NCBI GenBank assembly: GCA_000272025.2
Contig: AKCV02000002.1
Location: 1 to 49,665, forward strand
Direction of reading: 5' to 3'
DNA: 49,665 bases
Source: Imbroritus primus
GTDB lineage: Bacteria; Pseudomonadota; Gammaproteobacteria; Burkholderiales; Burkholderiaceae
Under the pieces are notes generated by a model that was given only the letters and a program-made list of their open reading frames with translations, did not search any database and was not told the DNA's origin. Positions 1 to 7,869 of the stretch are shown piece after piece. Position 1 is the first letter of the stretch. Every line of letters starts with the position of its first letter. Made by a program: the position numbers and the translations under genes.

Positions 1-597
1 CCGGTAAATATCTTCGACGAAAAGGCGTTCAAACAAGTCGTCGAAGAGCAAGGCGAGTCGAAGGCTACTGCGGCCAAGGCCGACATGATTGCGCACGCCA
101 CCAAGAAGGCTATTTCTGAGCGCTTGGAGCAGGACCCTGCTTTCTTCGAAAAATTCTCGAAGATGATCCAGCAGGCTATTGATGATTTTCGTGCCAAGCG
201 CATCTCTGATCTTGACTACCTTAACAAGGTTACCGAGATCAAAGAAGCTGTCGTCAATCGCCGTACCGATGACGCACCGGCTCAGTTGGGGGGTAACGAC
301 AATGCCCTTGCTTTGTACGGTGTTCTAAAGCCCTATGTGCTCGGGCATGTGTCGACGGAAGACGTTGCTGCCAACTTGGCTGCTGACTCTGCTATCGACA
401 TTTGGTCGATCATTCAACGGAATAGGAAGGTGGGCTTTTGGGACGATCTAGACGCGCAACGTCGGACGATGAACGAAATCGACGACTACCTTTACGACGA
501 GGTGAAGGGAAACAAGGGGGTGCAGCTGACGACCGGCGAGATGGACGACATCATCGACAGGACAATGCAGTTGGCTCGTCACCGGATGGTGGGGTGA
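1..597 (+). CDS. hsdR: type I restriction enzyme R subunit, C-terminal fragment (runs off the left edge)
   Basis: The reading frame is open from base 1 to the TGA at 595-597, giving about 198 residues with no start inside the window. The sequence is helical and charged, and matches the C-terminal helical domain of HsdR, the ATP-dependent translocase/nuclease subunit of type I R-M complexes. The helicase and nuclease motifs would lie to the left of the window. The stop overlaps the GTG start of the next gene (GTGA at 594-597), so the two are probably translationally coupled. A YgjP-type gene directly after hsdR is a common arrangement and supports the call. Base composition is less GC-rich than the phage genes. 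Confidence 0.8.
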   Translation, partial: PVNIFDEKAFKQVVEEQGESKATAAKADMIAHATKKAISERLEQDPAFFEKFSKMIQQAIDDFRAKRISDLDYLNKVTEIKEAVVNRRTDDAPAQLGGNDNALALYGVLKPYVLGHVSTEDVAANLAADSAIDIWSIIQRNRKVGFWDDLDAQRRTMNEIDDYLYDEVKGNKGVQLTTGEMDDIIDRTMQLARHRMVG

Positions 598-1322
598 CCG
601 TGAAGGAACGCACCGTTTGCTACGGTGACGAGGTGATCAACTTCGAGGTTGTCCTGCGGCCAGCGAGGAAGACGCTCGGCATCGAAGTTCATCCGGATGG
701 AAGCGTCTTGGTGCTCTCGCCAGTTGGTTGCGACGAGGCCACCATCTACGAGAAGGTGCAGTTGCGCGCTAGTTGGATCAGCCGCCAACTGGCCATGTTC
801 TCTCGATTCGAACGACACACCGCTCCGCGTCAGTATCTGAGCGGTGAGTCGCATCGATATTTAGGGCGGCAATACCGGTTGCGAGTGCTGGCTGATGAGG
901 CCGGTGTGCGTAAAGAGCAGGTAAAACTGACCCGTGGAGAAATGCTGGTTATCGCACCCGGAAAACTGCCGCCATTGAGGGTCAAGGAACTTCTGCGCCG
1001 GTGGTACTTGGGGCGCGCCAGAGAAATCTACGACGCAGTGCTTACGCAGGTGTTCGACACCTTCGAACGGCAGGGGTATGAGAAGCCCAGGCTGTCGGTT
1101 CGAGAGATGCGCAGTCGCTGGGGCAGCCTGTCACCGAGCGGTCAGATGACGTTGAACTCCCGATTGGTGCAGGCACCGCGTCCGTGTATTGAGTACGTCA
1201 TCGTGCACGAGCTCTGCCACCTCGCGCATCGCGATCACAGTCAGGAATTCTATTTGCTCCTTGGTCAGGTCATGTCGGATTGGCAAGCAAGAAAACAGCG
1301 GTTGGAAGAAGCGCTGCTTTGA
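594..1322 (+). CDS. YgjP-like (DUF45/M48-type) zinc metallopeptidase
   Basis: This is a 242-residue protein starting at GTG 594, which overlaps the hsdR stop by four bases; GTG 600 is an alternative. The longer open frame upstream overlaps hsdR and is not credible as coding. The C-terminal half carries HELCH at residues 205-209 with a third histidine at 215 (HExxH-x5-H), as in YgjP/WSS1-like metalloproteases. Family members are often encoded beside type I hsdR; their role there is not established, and proteolysis of DNA-bound protein is only a suggestion from WSS1. A probable transcription unit with hsdR is inferred from the overlap. Confidence 0.85.
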   Translation: MTVKERTVCYGDEVINFEVVLRPARKTLGIEVHPDGSVLVLSPVGCDEATIYEKVQLRASWISRQLAMFSRFERHTAPRQYLSGESHRYLGRQYRLRVLADEAGVRKEQVKLTRGEMLVIAPGKLPPLRVKELLRRWYLGRAREIYDAVLTQVFDTFERQGYEKPRLSVREMRSRWGSLSPSGQMTLNSRLVQAPRPCIEYVIVHELCHLAHRDHSQEFYLLLGQVMSDWQARKQRLEEALL

Positions 1323-1407
1323 AGGATTTATACAAACTTGCGTGTAGTCTGATCACCATCGAGTCATTTTTCCTTGGCAGTTTGTGTAGAAAATAAGAAG
1401 GAATCTC

Positions 1408-2760
1408 ATGCGGTTTATCACTGGCCCTCTCAACAAGCAGCTCCTGCACAACCTGCTAATTGAAATGATCGACGATTGCACTCGAGTTCGCGCTGCGGTT
1501 GCCTATGCCAGTCGGGACAACATGCAGCTCTTCGAGGCTTGTGCCAAACACCTCAAGCCTCTCGAATTCTATGGTCGCTATGACTACACAGTTGCGGTCG
1601 ACCCCTCAGTGCTCAGGTGGTTCTTGGATAAAGCGAGCCCCAATTATGAATGCAGGCTTGTTCCGGACATTCTGCACGCCAAAGTCATTTGGTGGGTCGA
1701 TGCTGGGGCGTATATCGGCTCAGCGAACCTATCCGACCGGGCATGGATATCGAATATTGAAGCAGGCACATTCCTGTCGCACGACGAGCTGGTCGAGACA
1801 GGCATGGGGTTGGAGCTGCAGCGGTTCTTCGACGACGTCGAAGACCGAGCACGACCGCTGACAAGGGAAATCTACCTCGAGCAGCTTCGGCTGTCTGAGC
1901 GCCGTGCGGACTTGTCGAAGCGGGATTACGATCTAGAGCAACAATTTGACAAAAGCCGCCTTCTCCCGAAGAACCAGGGGCTGGTCTTCGTCGATACGAA
2001 AAGGTCATCTGAAAAGCGATTTCAGAAGTTCGAACAGGACTGGAACGATACCCTTCAGGTGATGCGTGCGATTGCATCGAGAGTGAGCGCTCCTGGCATC
2101 AAGCCAGCATGGATTGAGACCACTGTGGCAGCGGGCGTACAAGCCGATCAGTTCCTTCATGCCTATTACTACAAGCAGGTCAAGGATGGGAATCGTCATC
2201 CCTATGAGGAGTTCTTTTCCAAAAACTCCAAGAATCCGGAACTGGCTCTCCGTGACGCCCTGGAGTGGTGGAAGCAGGCAGATTTCGATCACTCGTTCGA
2301 GGAGCGTACGATCTACGACTGGTCTCCTCGGCTTCGAGAACTGCTCTCAAGAGACCGTATCCTTCGATTGACGGAGGATGAGTTCATCGATGCAATTTCA
2401 CGAGTTCATGCGATTCGAGACCACGCCGTGAAGCAAGAGAACGAGCATCTTGGGCTGCCGGATAGCCCTCAGGCTGGCGATGACAAGGTTCAGAAATTCG
2501 GAGAGTGGCTTTGGCAGCAGAGATCTCATGACGGGAAGTCGATACTTGACTTGCTGAACTATGTGGTTTGGGGGAACGGGAGCGTCGCTGCGCGGCTATG
2601 GAATGCCATTCGCAGCGAACAGTGGGCGATTCCTCACATTGGCTTGAGCAGTCTTGGAGAAATTGTGGGTTGGGCTCGCCCAGACGAATTTCCTCCTCGG
2701 AATATGCGAACTAGCAAGGGATTAAGGGCCCTCGGCTACAATGTCAGAATCGGTGTCTGA
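1408..2760 (+). CDS. phospholipase D-like domain protein (single HKD motif)
   Basis: This 450-residue protein has one HKD-type active site near residues 90-110: H90-x-K92, then GSANLSDR with N107. The fold is shared by PLD lipases, BfiI-type nucleases and several defence effectors. A single motif implies dimerisation, as in BfiI/Nuc. The remaining 300 residues are not recognised. It lies 85 bases after the YgjP-like gene, in the same direction. Its 3' end overlaps the convergent endolysin gene by 17 bases (2744-2760), so there is no intergenic space at this junction. It is more likely a nuclease or defence-type protein beside the R-M genes than a lipid enzyme, but this is inference. Confidence 0.75.
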   Translation: MRFITGPLNKQLLHNLLIEMIDDCTRVRAAVAYASRDNMQLFEACAKHLKPLEFYGRYDYTVAVDPSVLRWFLDKASPNYECRLVPDILHAKVIWWVDAGAYIGSANLSDRAWISNIEAGTFLSHDELVETGMGLELQRFFDDVEDRARPLTREIYLEQLRLSERRADLSKRDYDLEQQFDKSRLLPKNQGLVFVDTKRSSEKRFQKFEQDWNDTLQVMRAIASRVSAPGIKPAWIETTVAAGVQADQFLHAYYYKQVKDGNRHPYEEFFSKNSKNPELALRDALEWWKQADFDHSFEERTIYDWSPRLRELLSRDRILRLTEDEFIDAISRVHAIRDHAVKQENEHLGLPDSPQAGDDKVQKFGEWLWQQRSHDGKSILDLLNYVVWGNGSVAARLWNAIRSEQWAIPHIGLSSLGEIVGWARPDEFPPRNMRTSKGLRALGYNVRIGV

Positions 2761-3223
2761 AATCGTCGAGCATCAGCATTGCCTCAGCCTCCCGCCGCAT
2801 CACCAGTCCTGGCAGCACTTTCCCGCCGCCATATACCCACCGCCGCAGCTCCTGCGCTGCGCTGTCCCAGCCCCTCTGGTTGATCCGCCGCCGCAGGGTC
2901 GAGGCCTGCAGCCGACCGGGCCCGAGGTTGAACGTGAAGTCCACAATGGCGGCGAGCCTTCCCTCCGGCTCGGTGGCCAGCACTGGGCAGTAGCGCAGCG
3001 TGGCAGCGAGTGCCGATTGGAGATCGCGCGCCAGATAGGTCTCAGCCTCGGCCTCGGTGATTGGCGGATCCTTTGGATCGCAGAGATGGCCGTAGCCAAT
3101 CGTCCAGAAGCCTGCGGGGCAGATGTAGGGGATGGCGGTGATCTCGACTCCACGCTTGACCTTGCGCTCGAATCCTTCGAAGCGCTTGGCCAGGTCGATG
3201 GCCGATTGCGGCACCTCGATCAC
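2744..3223 (-). CDS. phage endolysin, GH24 lysozyme family
   Basis: This 159-residue muramidase hydrolyses the host peptidoglycan at lysis. The catalytic Glu is E16 (RFEGF). The usual T4-type Asp is replaced by C35, followed five residues later by T41 in WTIGYGH, an E-C-T arrangement also seen in P1-type Lyz. There is no N-terminal hydrophobic segment, so release should depend on the adjacent holin. The start is GTG at 3223, overlapping the holin stop as GTGA. It is the last gene of the late operon, and its 3' end overlaps the convergent PLD-like gene. No Rz/Rz1 spanin pair was found next to it. Confidence 0.9.
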   Translation of the reverse strand: MIEVPQSAIDLAKRFEGFERKVKRGVEITAIPYICPAGFWTIGYGHLCDPKDPPITEAEAETYLARDLQSALAATLRYCPVLATEPEGRLAAIVDFTFNLGPGRLQASTLRRRINQRGWDSAAQELRRWVYGGGKVLPGLVMRREAEAMLMLDDFRHRF

Positions 3224-3696
3224 GGTCGCACCCGATCAAACACGCGTCCGAGGAACCAGAAGTTCAGTACTCCAGCCCACAGCGCCTGATCGGCCTCCGT
3301 CCAGGCGTGCAGGATGGCCGCGCCCCAGCCAGCGCCAGCAGTCACGGCGGCCGTGAATGCTGCTGTCTTGGCCGCGCAGTACAGTGCCATGAACCAGTAG
3401 GTGATGACGGGTCGCACGCTGACCGACAACGCGTCGGCCCAGCGCACGCCGGTTTTCTCGCCCTGCGTGCGCACGGCTTCGCGCAGCGTCTCGATGGCAC
3501 CGACGTTCCACGCCGCATCCGCACTCGCGCCGATCTCGGCCATCCGCTGTGCGCCGCGCAGCTTCTCGAACTCCAGCGCCTTGTCCTGCATCGCCAGCTC
3601 GTGGCCGCGCTCGCCCTTGCGGTCGAGCCACTTGAGGATTTCGGGCGCGAGACGGAAGGCCCCGCCAAGGAGGCCACCGAGCAAGGTCTCGATCAT
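3220..3696 (-). CDS. 3TM holin, gene-transfer-agent type
   Basis: This 158-residue membrane protein starts at ATG 3696, which overlaps the preceding stop (ATGA). The longer upstream open frame is a shadow of the neighbouring gene. The N-terminus is a short hydrophobic stretch followed by a charged linker (KWLDRKGERGHEL). The C-terminal half has three hydrophobic segments, roughly residues 95-112, 113-128 and 135-150. This is the pattern of the 'holin of 3TMs for gene transfer release' family (PF11351 type). It would form the inner-membrane lesion that lets the endolysin reach the wall. Its position directly before the endolysin supports this. Confidence 0.8.
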   Translation of the reverse strand: MIETLLGGLLGGAFRLAPEILKWLDRKGERGHELAMQDKALEFEKLRGAQRMAEIGASADAAWNVGAIETLREAVRTQGEKTGVRWADALSVSVRPVITYWFMALYCAAKTAAFTAAVTAGAGWGAAILHAWTEADQALWAGVLNFWFLGRVFDRVRP

Positions 3697-3992
3697 TGGG
3701 AGCCTCCCATCAGCTTGAGCTTGATGGCCGCGCCGACCAGCAGTGCGGCCAGGATGCCGGTAGTCAACACCTTCACGAAGGTCTGCCACGCAGTGTGACG
3801 GGCATCGCGCCAAGCCTCGAGCAAATCCCGCAGTTCACGGATGTCGCGTGCCGCGTGGCCGTTTTCCAGGCCGAGGTGGGACAGTACACGCTCGGCACCG
3901 CGTTCGGCGGCGTGGGCGAGCAGATCGTCGAAGTCCTCTTTGCGCAGCAAGAGCATGTTCTCGACGAGCGCGGGCTTTTCGGAATCGGTCAT
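3693..3992 (-). CDS. small membrane protein of the lysis cassette (DUF6127-like)
   Basis: This 99-residue protein has a hydrophilic, charged N-terminal part, with a run of acidic and Arg residues around 15-65. A single predicted transmembrane helix lies near residues 73-92 (VLTTGILAALLVGAAIKLKL). The family resembles DUF6127. It begins the holin-endolysin cluster and overlaps the 3TM holin start by four bases (ATGA). A holin modulator or antiholin role is plausible from position and topology, but no biochemical motif is visible. Confidence 0.65.
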   Translation of the reverse strand: MTDSEKPALVENMLLLRKEDFDDLLAHAAERGAERVLSHLGLENGHAARDIRELRDLLEAWRDARHTAWQTFVKVLTTGILAALLVGAAIKLKLMGGSQ

Positions 3993-4011
3993 GGGTAGTC
4001 TCCAGAAATGC

Positions 4012-4036
4012 GAAACCCGCCTCGAGGGCGGGTTTC
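4012..4036 (-). terminator. stem-loop between tail and lysis genes
   Basis: A perfect 10-bp inverted repeat (GAAACCCGCC / GGCGGGTTTC) with a 5-base loop lies between the DUF2793 gene and the lysis cassette. It ends in a short T-containing tract on the minus strand. It would be a weak or attenuating terminator, because lysis genes downstream must still be expressed. Confidence 0.6.
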
Positions 4037-4054
4037 AGGGGGTGACGATAGTGA

Positions 4055-4408
4055 TCAGATGGTGAGGCCCGGGCTCCAGCCTGTGGCCTTGTAGGCCGAG
4101 AGCACGCCCTCGTCCTCGATGAAGCAGGTCCAGCCGATCTTCGGGGCGAAGAACGACCACGCTCCTTCGACGCGCGCGGCAATCTGACCGGCCTTTCCGG
4201 CCCATGCGCCGGTGGGGCTGGGTGCCACGATGTAGCGGTCGCCGTTCGCTGGCGTGGTCGGCGGCGCTGCCAATGTGCGCGACTTCGCCGACAACTGCAG
4301 CACCGCATCGAGCAACTTCAGGTTGGCATCCATTCCGGTGTTCCCCCCCGACTCGCGGGCGGTCCAGCCGTAGTTCACGCCCAGGTTGGGGCCTTGCATT
4401 GCAGCCAT
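4055..4408 (-). CDS. DUF2793-like tail-associated protein
   Basis: This 117-residue protein starts at ATG 4408, the internal methionine before AAMQGPNLGVNYGW; the upstream 14-codon extension overlaps the tail hub gene. The sequence has the DUF2793 signature: NYGW near the N-terminus, PANGDRYIV, then GAW-rich repeats ending in GWSP. These proteins sit at the end of tail modules in phages and gene transfer agents and are thought to be tail-fibre or tip decorations. It follows the tail hub gene with one base between them. A terminator-like hairpin lies 19 bases downstream. Confidence 0.75.
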   Translation of the reverse strand: MAAMQGPNLGVNYGWTARESGGNTGMDANLKLLDAVLQLSAKSRTLAAPPTTPANGDRYIVAPSPTGAWAGKAGQIAARVEGAWSFFAPKIGWTCFIEDEGVLSAYKATGWSPGLTI

Positions 4409-4409
4409 G

Positions 4410-6632
4410 TCATTCTCCGTAGGTAGCCCCGTAGAACATGCCGTAGCCACGGCACTCGGGGATGTCGATCTGCTGGACCTGCCAGCTGGTGTACCCGTCG
4501 CGCACCGCCTCGACCTTGACGGTCAGTTTTTCGTTCGGTCGATTCAGGCCGCTCTCGGAAATCTCGGTGGCCATCGGATAGGTCCAACTCGTGCCGGTCA
4601 GGCCCGTTTCGGTGTGCTTGAGCGTGCCGGCCTCGCCGTAGATCCGCAACGTGTAGGTCGTACCGGTCTCCGGACCGATATTCGCTTCGCCTTGCGTCAC
4701 CAGATAGGCGGTCTGCAGCACCCGGCTGCGGTGTGCCCAGCTGACCGTCACCTCGCCGGTGATGTAGCTGAGGCTGTAGTCGAGGTTGTTGACCCGAAAC
4801 TTGCCGGGTGGATAGGGACGGATCTGCCGTTTGGCAAAGGTGTAGCCGATTGTGGTGGCTGAGGCCTCGGGCAGGACGCCCATCCCGGTAGCTGGCAGCA
4901 CCTTGGTTTGCACCGTCTCGCCGCTCAGGTATTGGGTCGTGTTGTAGAACTGTCCACCTTCGACGAAGTACAGCCGTGCGCCGGCCGAATGCGTGACAGG
5001 CACCGTGTCCAGCACACCCCGATCCACCGTCACGGTGCCAGCGGCGACATTGACCGCCTTCATCGCGACCAGCTCGCCATCGAGCAGCGCGTAGGTACCC
5101 AGCGTGACCAAGTCCAGATCGACGCCATAGAGCACGTTCAGTACCGCTTCGGTTTGCCCGATATCGTGCGCGAGCACGCAGGAGGGGATGAAGTCACCGA
5201 CGCCGATCTTCTCAAAGGCAGCCGAGCCCTGTCGGGTCAGCACGGCGTAGTTGATCGCCGCATCCGAGGGACGCACGACGGAGACGGACAGGAACCCGCC
5301 GTTCGGATCGATCTCGGCCTGGGCGGCGGCCGACTCACCCGTCATCTCGTGAACAATCGTCCAATACGGCAGTTCGCTCACCGACACGAAGTTCGCCGCG
5401 ATGGGCGCTTGCCGGGGATCGATCCAGCCACTCTCGGCGGGGGCCAGATAGACGGCGCTTGGCAGGCCGAACACGTCTTCGACGCAGGTGATCCGCACCC
5501 GGCCGTCGGCCAGCGTCCCGTAGCTGATCTGCGCGACCCGAAGGATCAACTGCTCGATCCGCAGTTCCGGCCAGGAGAATTTGAACACGTCGCCGATGTT
5601 GAGGCTGGCGGCCGTGCGGTTTGCGACCAGCGTGATCTTCGCCAGGGTGGACGACAGCTGGCGCAGATCACGCATCGCGAGGCGCGCGGCCAAGGCGCCG
5701 TTGGCCACGCCCTCGTAGCTGACCTTGGCGTCCTTGATTTCCCCCAGGGAGCGCTCGATGCCGGCGATGTCCTGCACCGAGATCGACACGCTCTTGTCGG
5801 TCGTGCGGTCGTGATACGACAGTGTGACCTGATTGATGAGTTCCTCCGGCAAGGTGCGCTCGAAAGACTCCAGCCGGATCACGTTGGTCTGATTCAGTTC
5901 CAGCAGCGACGCCGGGTCGTAATCGTCGCGGGTCAGCTTCAGCGTGAACAGCCCGGTGCGGGGGCTCACGTAGATCGAACCGTCGATGTGCTGCAGGATG
6001 CGCTCGATGAAGGCCTCGATGTCCTGCTGCTGGTCCCACAGGATCGAGAGGCCGAAGCTCTCGGCATAGAGCGTGTCGGCGGCGGCACGGAAGGAGGCGT
6101 CGTCGATCTCGGCCGAGCTGTAGCCCCGGCCCCAGGTCCGGTCGGTCAGGCACTCGTAAATGATGTGCGCCGGGTTCATGTCACCGGCAATGGCCGCCTT
6201 GTCCGAGTACCACTGCGGCGAACCGTCGGATCGCCGGATGATCCGCGTGAGCTCGGCGCTCCACGGCTTGATGTAAGGGTTCATCGCCGACAATTGCGGC
6301 TGACGCAACACCAGCGACACCACTCCCCGGAAGGCCGGTACGGTGGTGCCGAGCTTGGAGGCGAGGTAGTCGTTCTGACCGTCCGAGGCATTGCCCATCA
6401 CCAGATCGACGGCGCCGACGATGCCGCCCTCGCGGTCGTCGCCGCCGAACAGGTCGGGCTGATTGATGGTGATCTGGCCGCTGGATGTCATCGACCCCGA
6501 CCACGCCGTGCGCTCGCCGACCACGATTTTGTTCAGCGAATCGACCGGGCCGTGGCACAGTGCCAGATGCATCCCCGCGTAGTAGCGGTAGCCGACCGTG
6601 ACGCTCTTGCTGCCTTTGCCGCCGCCGCTCAT
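4410..6632 (-). CDS. phage tail tip/central hub protein (gpJ / GTA hub-like)
   Basis: This 740-residue protein is the terminal large structural gene of the tail. The N-terminus (GGKGSKSVTVGYRYYAGMHLALCHGP) and the mid-region match the putative phage tail protein families related to lambda gpJ and the GTA hub. The C-terminal 150 residues look like fibronectin-like beta domains (SYITGEVTVSWAHRSR ... TYTLRIYGEAG). It would form the central tail hub that contacts the host receptor and opens the tube. The start overlaps the preceding small gene by four bases. Confidence 0.85.
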   Translation of the reverse strand: MSGGGKGSKSVTVGYRYYAGMHLALCHGPVDSLNKIVVGERTAWSGSMTSSGQITINQPDLFGGDDREGGIVGAVDLVMGNASDGQNDYLASKLGTTVPAFRGVVSLVLRQPQLSAMNPYIKPWSAELTRIIRRSDGSPQWYSDKAAIAGDMNPAHIIYECLTDRTWGRGYSSAEIDDASFRAAADTLYAESFGLSILWDQQQDIEAFIERILQHIDGSIYVSPRTGLFTLKLTRDDYDPASLLELNQTNVIRLESFERTLPEELINQVTLSYHDRTTDKSVSISVQDIAGIERSLGEIKDAKVSYEGVANGALAARLAMRDLRQLSSTLAKITLVANRTAASLNIGDVFKFSWPELRIEQLILRVAQISYGTLADGRVRITCVEDVFGLPSAVYLAPAESGWIDPRQAPIAANFVSVSELPYWTIVHEMTGESAAAQAEIDPNGGFLSVSVVRPSDAAINYAVLTRQGSAAFEKIGVGDFIPSCVLAHDIGQTEAVLNVLYGVDLDLVTLGTYALLDGELVAMKAVNVAAGTVTVDRGVLDTVPVTHSAGARLYFVEGGQFYNTTQYLSGETVQTKVLPATGMGVLPEASATTIGYTFAKRQIRPYPPGKFRVNNLDYSLSYITGEVTVSWAHRSRVLQTAYLVTQGEANIGPETGTTYTLRIYGEAGTLKHTETGLTGTSWTYPMATEISESGLNRPNEKLTVKVEAVRDGYTSWQVQQIDIPECRGYGMFYGATYGE

Positions 6633-6829
6633 GTCTTGGCCCCTGATTCGGCCTGCTCGACGTGCTCGGCCAGCCGGATGGCCATAGCATCCCCGGTGGC
6701 CCGCAGCCAGTCGGTACTCACGCCCTGCTGGCGAAAATCATCGAAAGTCACGCCATCACGCGGAAACCATCGGCGCAGCCCGGCGTTGCAGTAGCCGAGC
6801 GCCTTGGCGTCGAGATGAGTGGCAATCAT
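6629..6829 (-). CDS. small tail-tip assembly protein, unknown function
   Basis: This 66-residue protein starts at ATG 6829. It overlaps the upstream gene stop (6826) and the downstream hub start (6632) by four bases each, so it is translated in a tight chain. It is a soluble, mixed-charge protein beginning with IATHLDAKALGYCNAGLRRWF. I do not recognise a domain. Position between a small membrane-anchored protein and the hub is the usual place for tail-tip assembly factors (lambda K/I region). The longer open frame covering it overlaps two other genes and is rejected. Confidence 0.65.
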   Translation of the reverse strand: MIATHLDAKALGYCNAGLRRWFPRDGVTFDDFRQQGVSTDWLRATGDAMAIRLAEHVEQAESGAKT

Positions 6830-7056
6830 TTCTTGCCGCCTCCCTTGGTTTTGATCGGTGTCGTGCGCACATCGCCGAACCAGACGCAGTTCGGCTGCTT
6901 GATCGTCCGCGTGCCGAACAGCACCGGGATCGGGCTGTCGGTCGCGGCGACCGGTGCATCGACATCGCCGGGCTGCGGCGTGGTGGTCTTGGGCTTGGGG
7001 GCGAGCAGCGACGATAGGACCGTCGTGATCACCCACACGATCAGGTATTGCCACAT
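6826..7056 (-). CDS. small tail protein with N-terminal hydrophobic helix
   Basis: This 76-residue protein begins with a hydrophobic segment (WQYLIVWVITTVLSSLLA, residues 2-19), followed by a Pro/Thr-rich linker and a short conserved-looking domain (SPIPVLFGTRTIKQPNCVWFGD). This architecture resembles the N-terminal part of tail-tip proteins related to lambda gpI/gpJ: the 'VLFGTR' motif recurs in tail hub proteins. Function is unknown beyond tail-tip assembly. The stop overlaps the next gene by four bases. Confidence 0.65.
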   Translation of the reverse strand: MWQYLIVWVITTVLSSLLAPKPKTTTPQPGDVDAPVAATDSPIPVLFGTRTIKQPNCVWFGDVRTTPIKTKGGGKK

Positions 7057-7065
7057 GGAAAAGCC

Positions 7066-7869
7066 TCAAACGATGGCGTCCCCGGTGAAGGGGTTCTTCA
7101 CCGGGATGTAGGGGAAACCGCCGTAGTTCAGCTGGTTGCCGAACTTGGCGGCGCAAGTCGCGAGCGTGTGGTCGCAGCCCGGATAGGCCTCGAACGCATC
7201 GCCGGCCTTCAGGCCCGGAATCGGCGCTGAGAGGGTCACCGCGCCACCGGAGCTGGCGACGATCATCCGTTGCGCCCCGGCGGCCATCAGCCGGCCGCCG
7301 ACGAACCAGGCAACTGGCTTGGGCAGGAAGACGGACGCGGTCACCTCCAGCCCCGCGACGCTCTCGACGATGCCGGCGGTCTTGTAGTCAGCCGCGTTGA
7401 CCTTGCAGCCGCCGTGGTACAGCGGATGGCGGCAGTTGATCTGGTAGTTCGCCCTGCGTCCCGAGCGCTTCAGCGTAGTGAAGATTGGCTCGCAACGCAT
7501 CTGCACCGTCACGCCACTGAACACCACCGACACGACACGGCCTTTCCACCAGGTGATGAACTCAGCGTTCGGGTCAGTCAGATGCTGGCGGAAAATGGTG
7601 AGCGACAGCACGCCATCGGGCGGGGTCACGATGAAGGACTGCACCACGCCGATGTCGAGTGCCGCTTCCAGATTCAGCATCGCGCGGCCGAATTCCTGCG
7701 TCTGCTCGATCTCCGAGCGGCGGATCGGCGCGGGGATGTATTTCTCGGCGTTGTAGGTCACAGCGTTCTGCGCCGACGTGTAGCGCCAGACAGTGGTCCC
7801 GAGCGCGAAGCGATACAGCTCGACCGGCTGGCCGGCATGGAGGCTGTTTTCTTGGTTCTGATAGGTCAT
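7066..7869 (-). CDS. BR0599/DUF2163-family minor tail protein
   Basis: This 267-residue protein matches the phage BR0599 family (DUF2163 N-terminal part plus BR0599 C-terminal part), equivalent to the GTA iron-binding tail-tip protein and analogous to lambda gpL. The C-terminal half holds conserved cysteines: NCRHPLYHGGC around 145-155, then PGCDHTLATC near 230-239, with the typical ending FGN-x-LNYGGFPYIPVKNPF. The cysteines probably bind a metal or Fe-S cluster. It overlaps the upstream 560-aa gene by four bases. Confidence 0.85.
   Translation of the reverse strand: MTYQNQENSLHAGQPVELYRFALGTTVWRYTSAQNAVTYNAEKYIPAPIRRSEIEQTQEFGRAMLNLEAALDIGVVQSFIVTPPDGVLSLTIFRQHLTDPNAEFITWWKGRVVSVVFSGVTVQMRCEPIFTTLKRSGRRANYQINCRHPLYHGGCKVNAADYKTAGIVESVAGLEVTASVFLPKPVAWFVGGRLMAAGAQRMIVASSGGAVTLSAPIPGLKAGDAFEAYPGCDHTLATCAAKFGNQLNYGGFPYIPVKNPFTGDAIV

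Noticed and set aside
4908-6794. Long plus-strand open frame (628 codons) opposite the tail hub gene
   Set aside because: It is antisense to a recognised tail protein, Arg/His/Asp-rich and low in hydrophobic structure, as expected from the reverse strand of high-GC genes.
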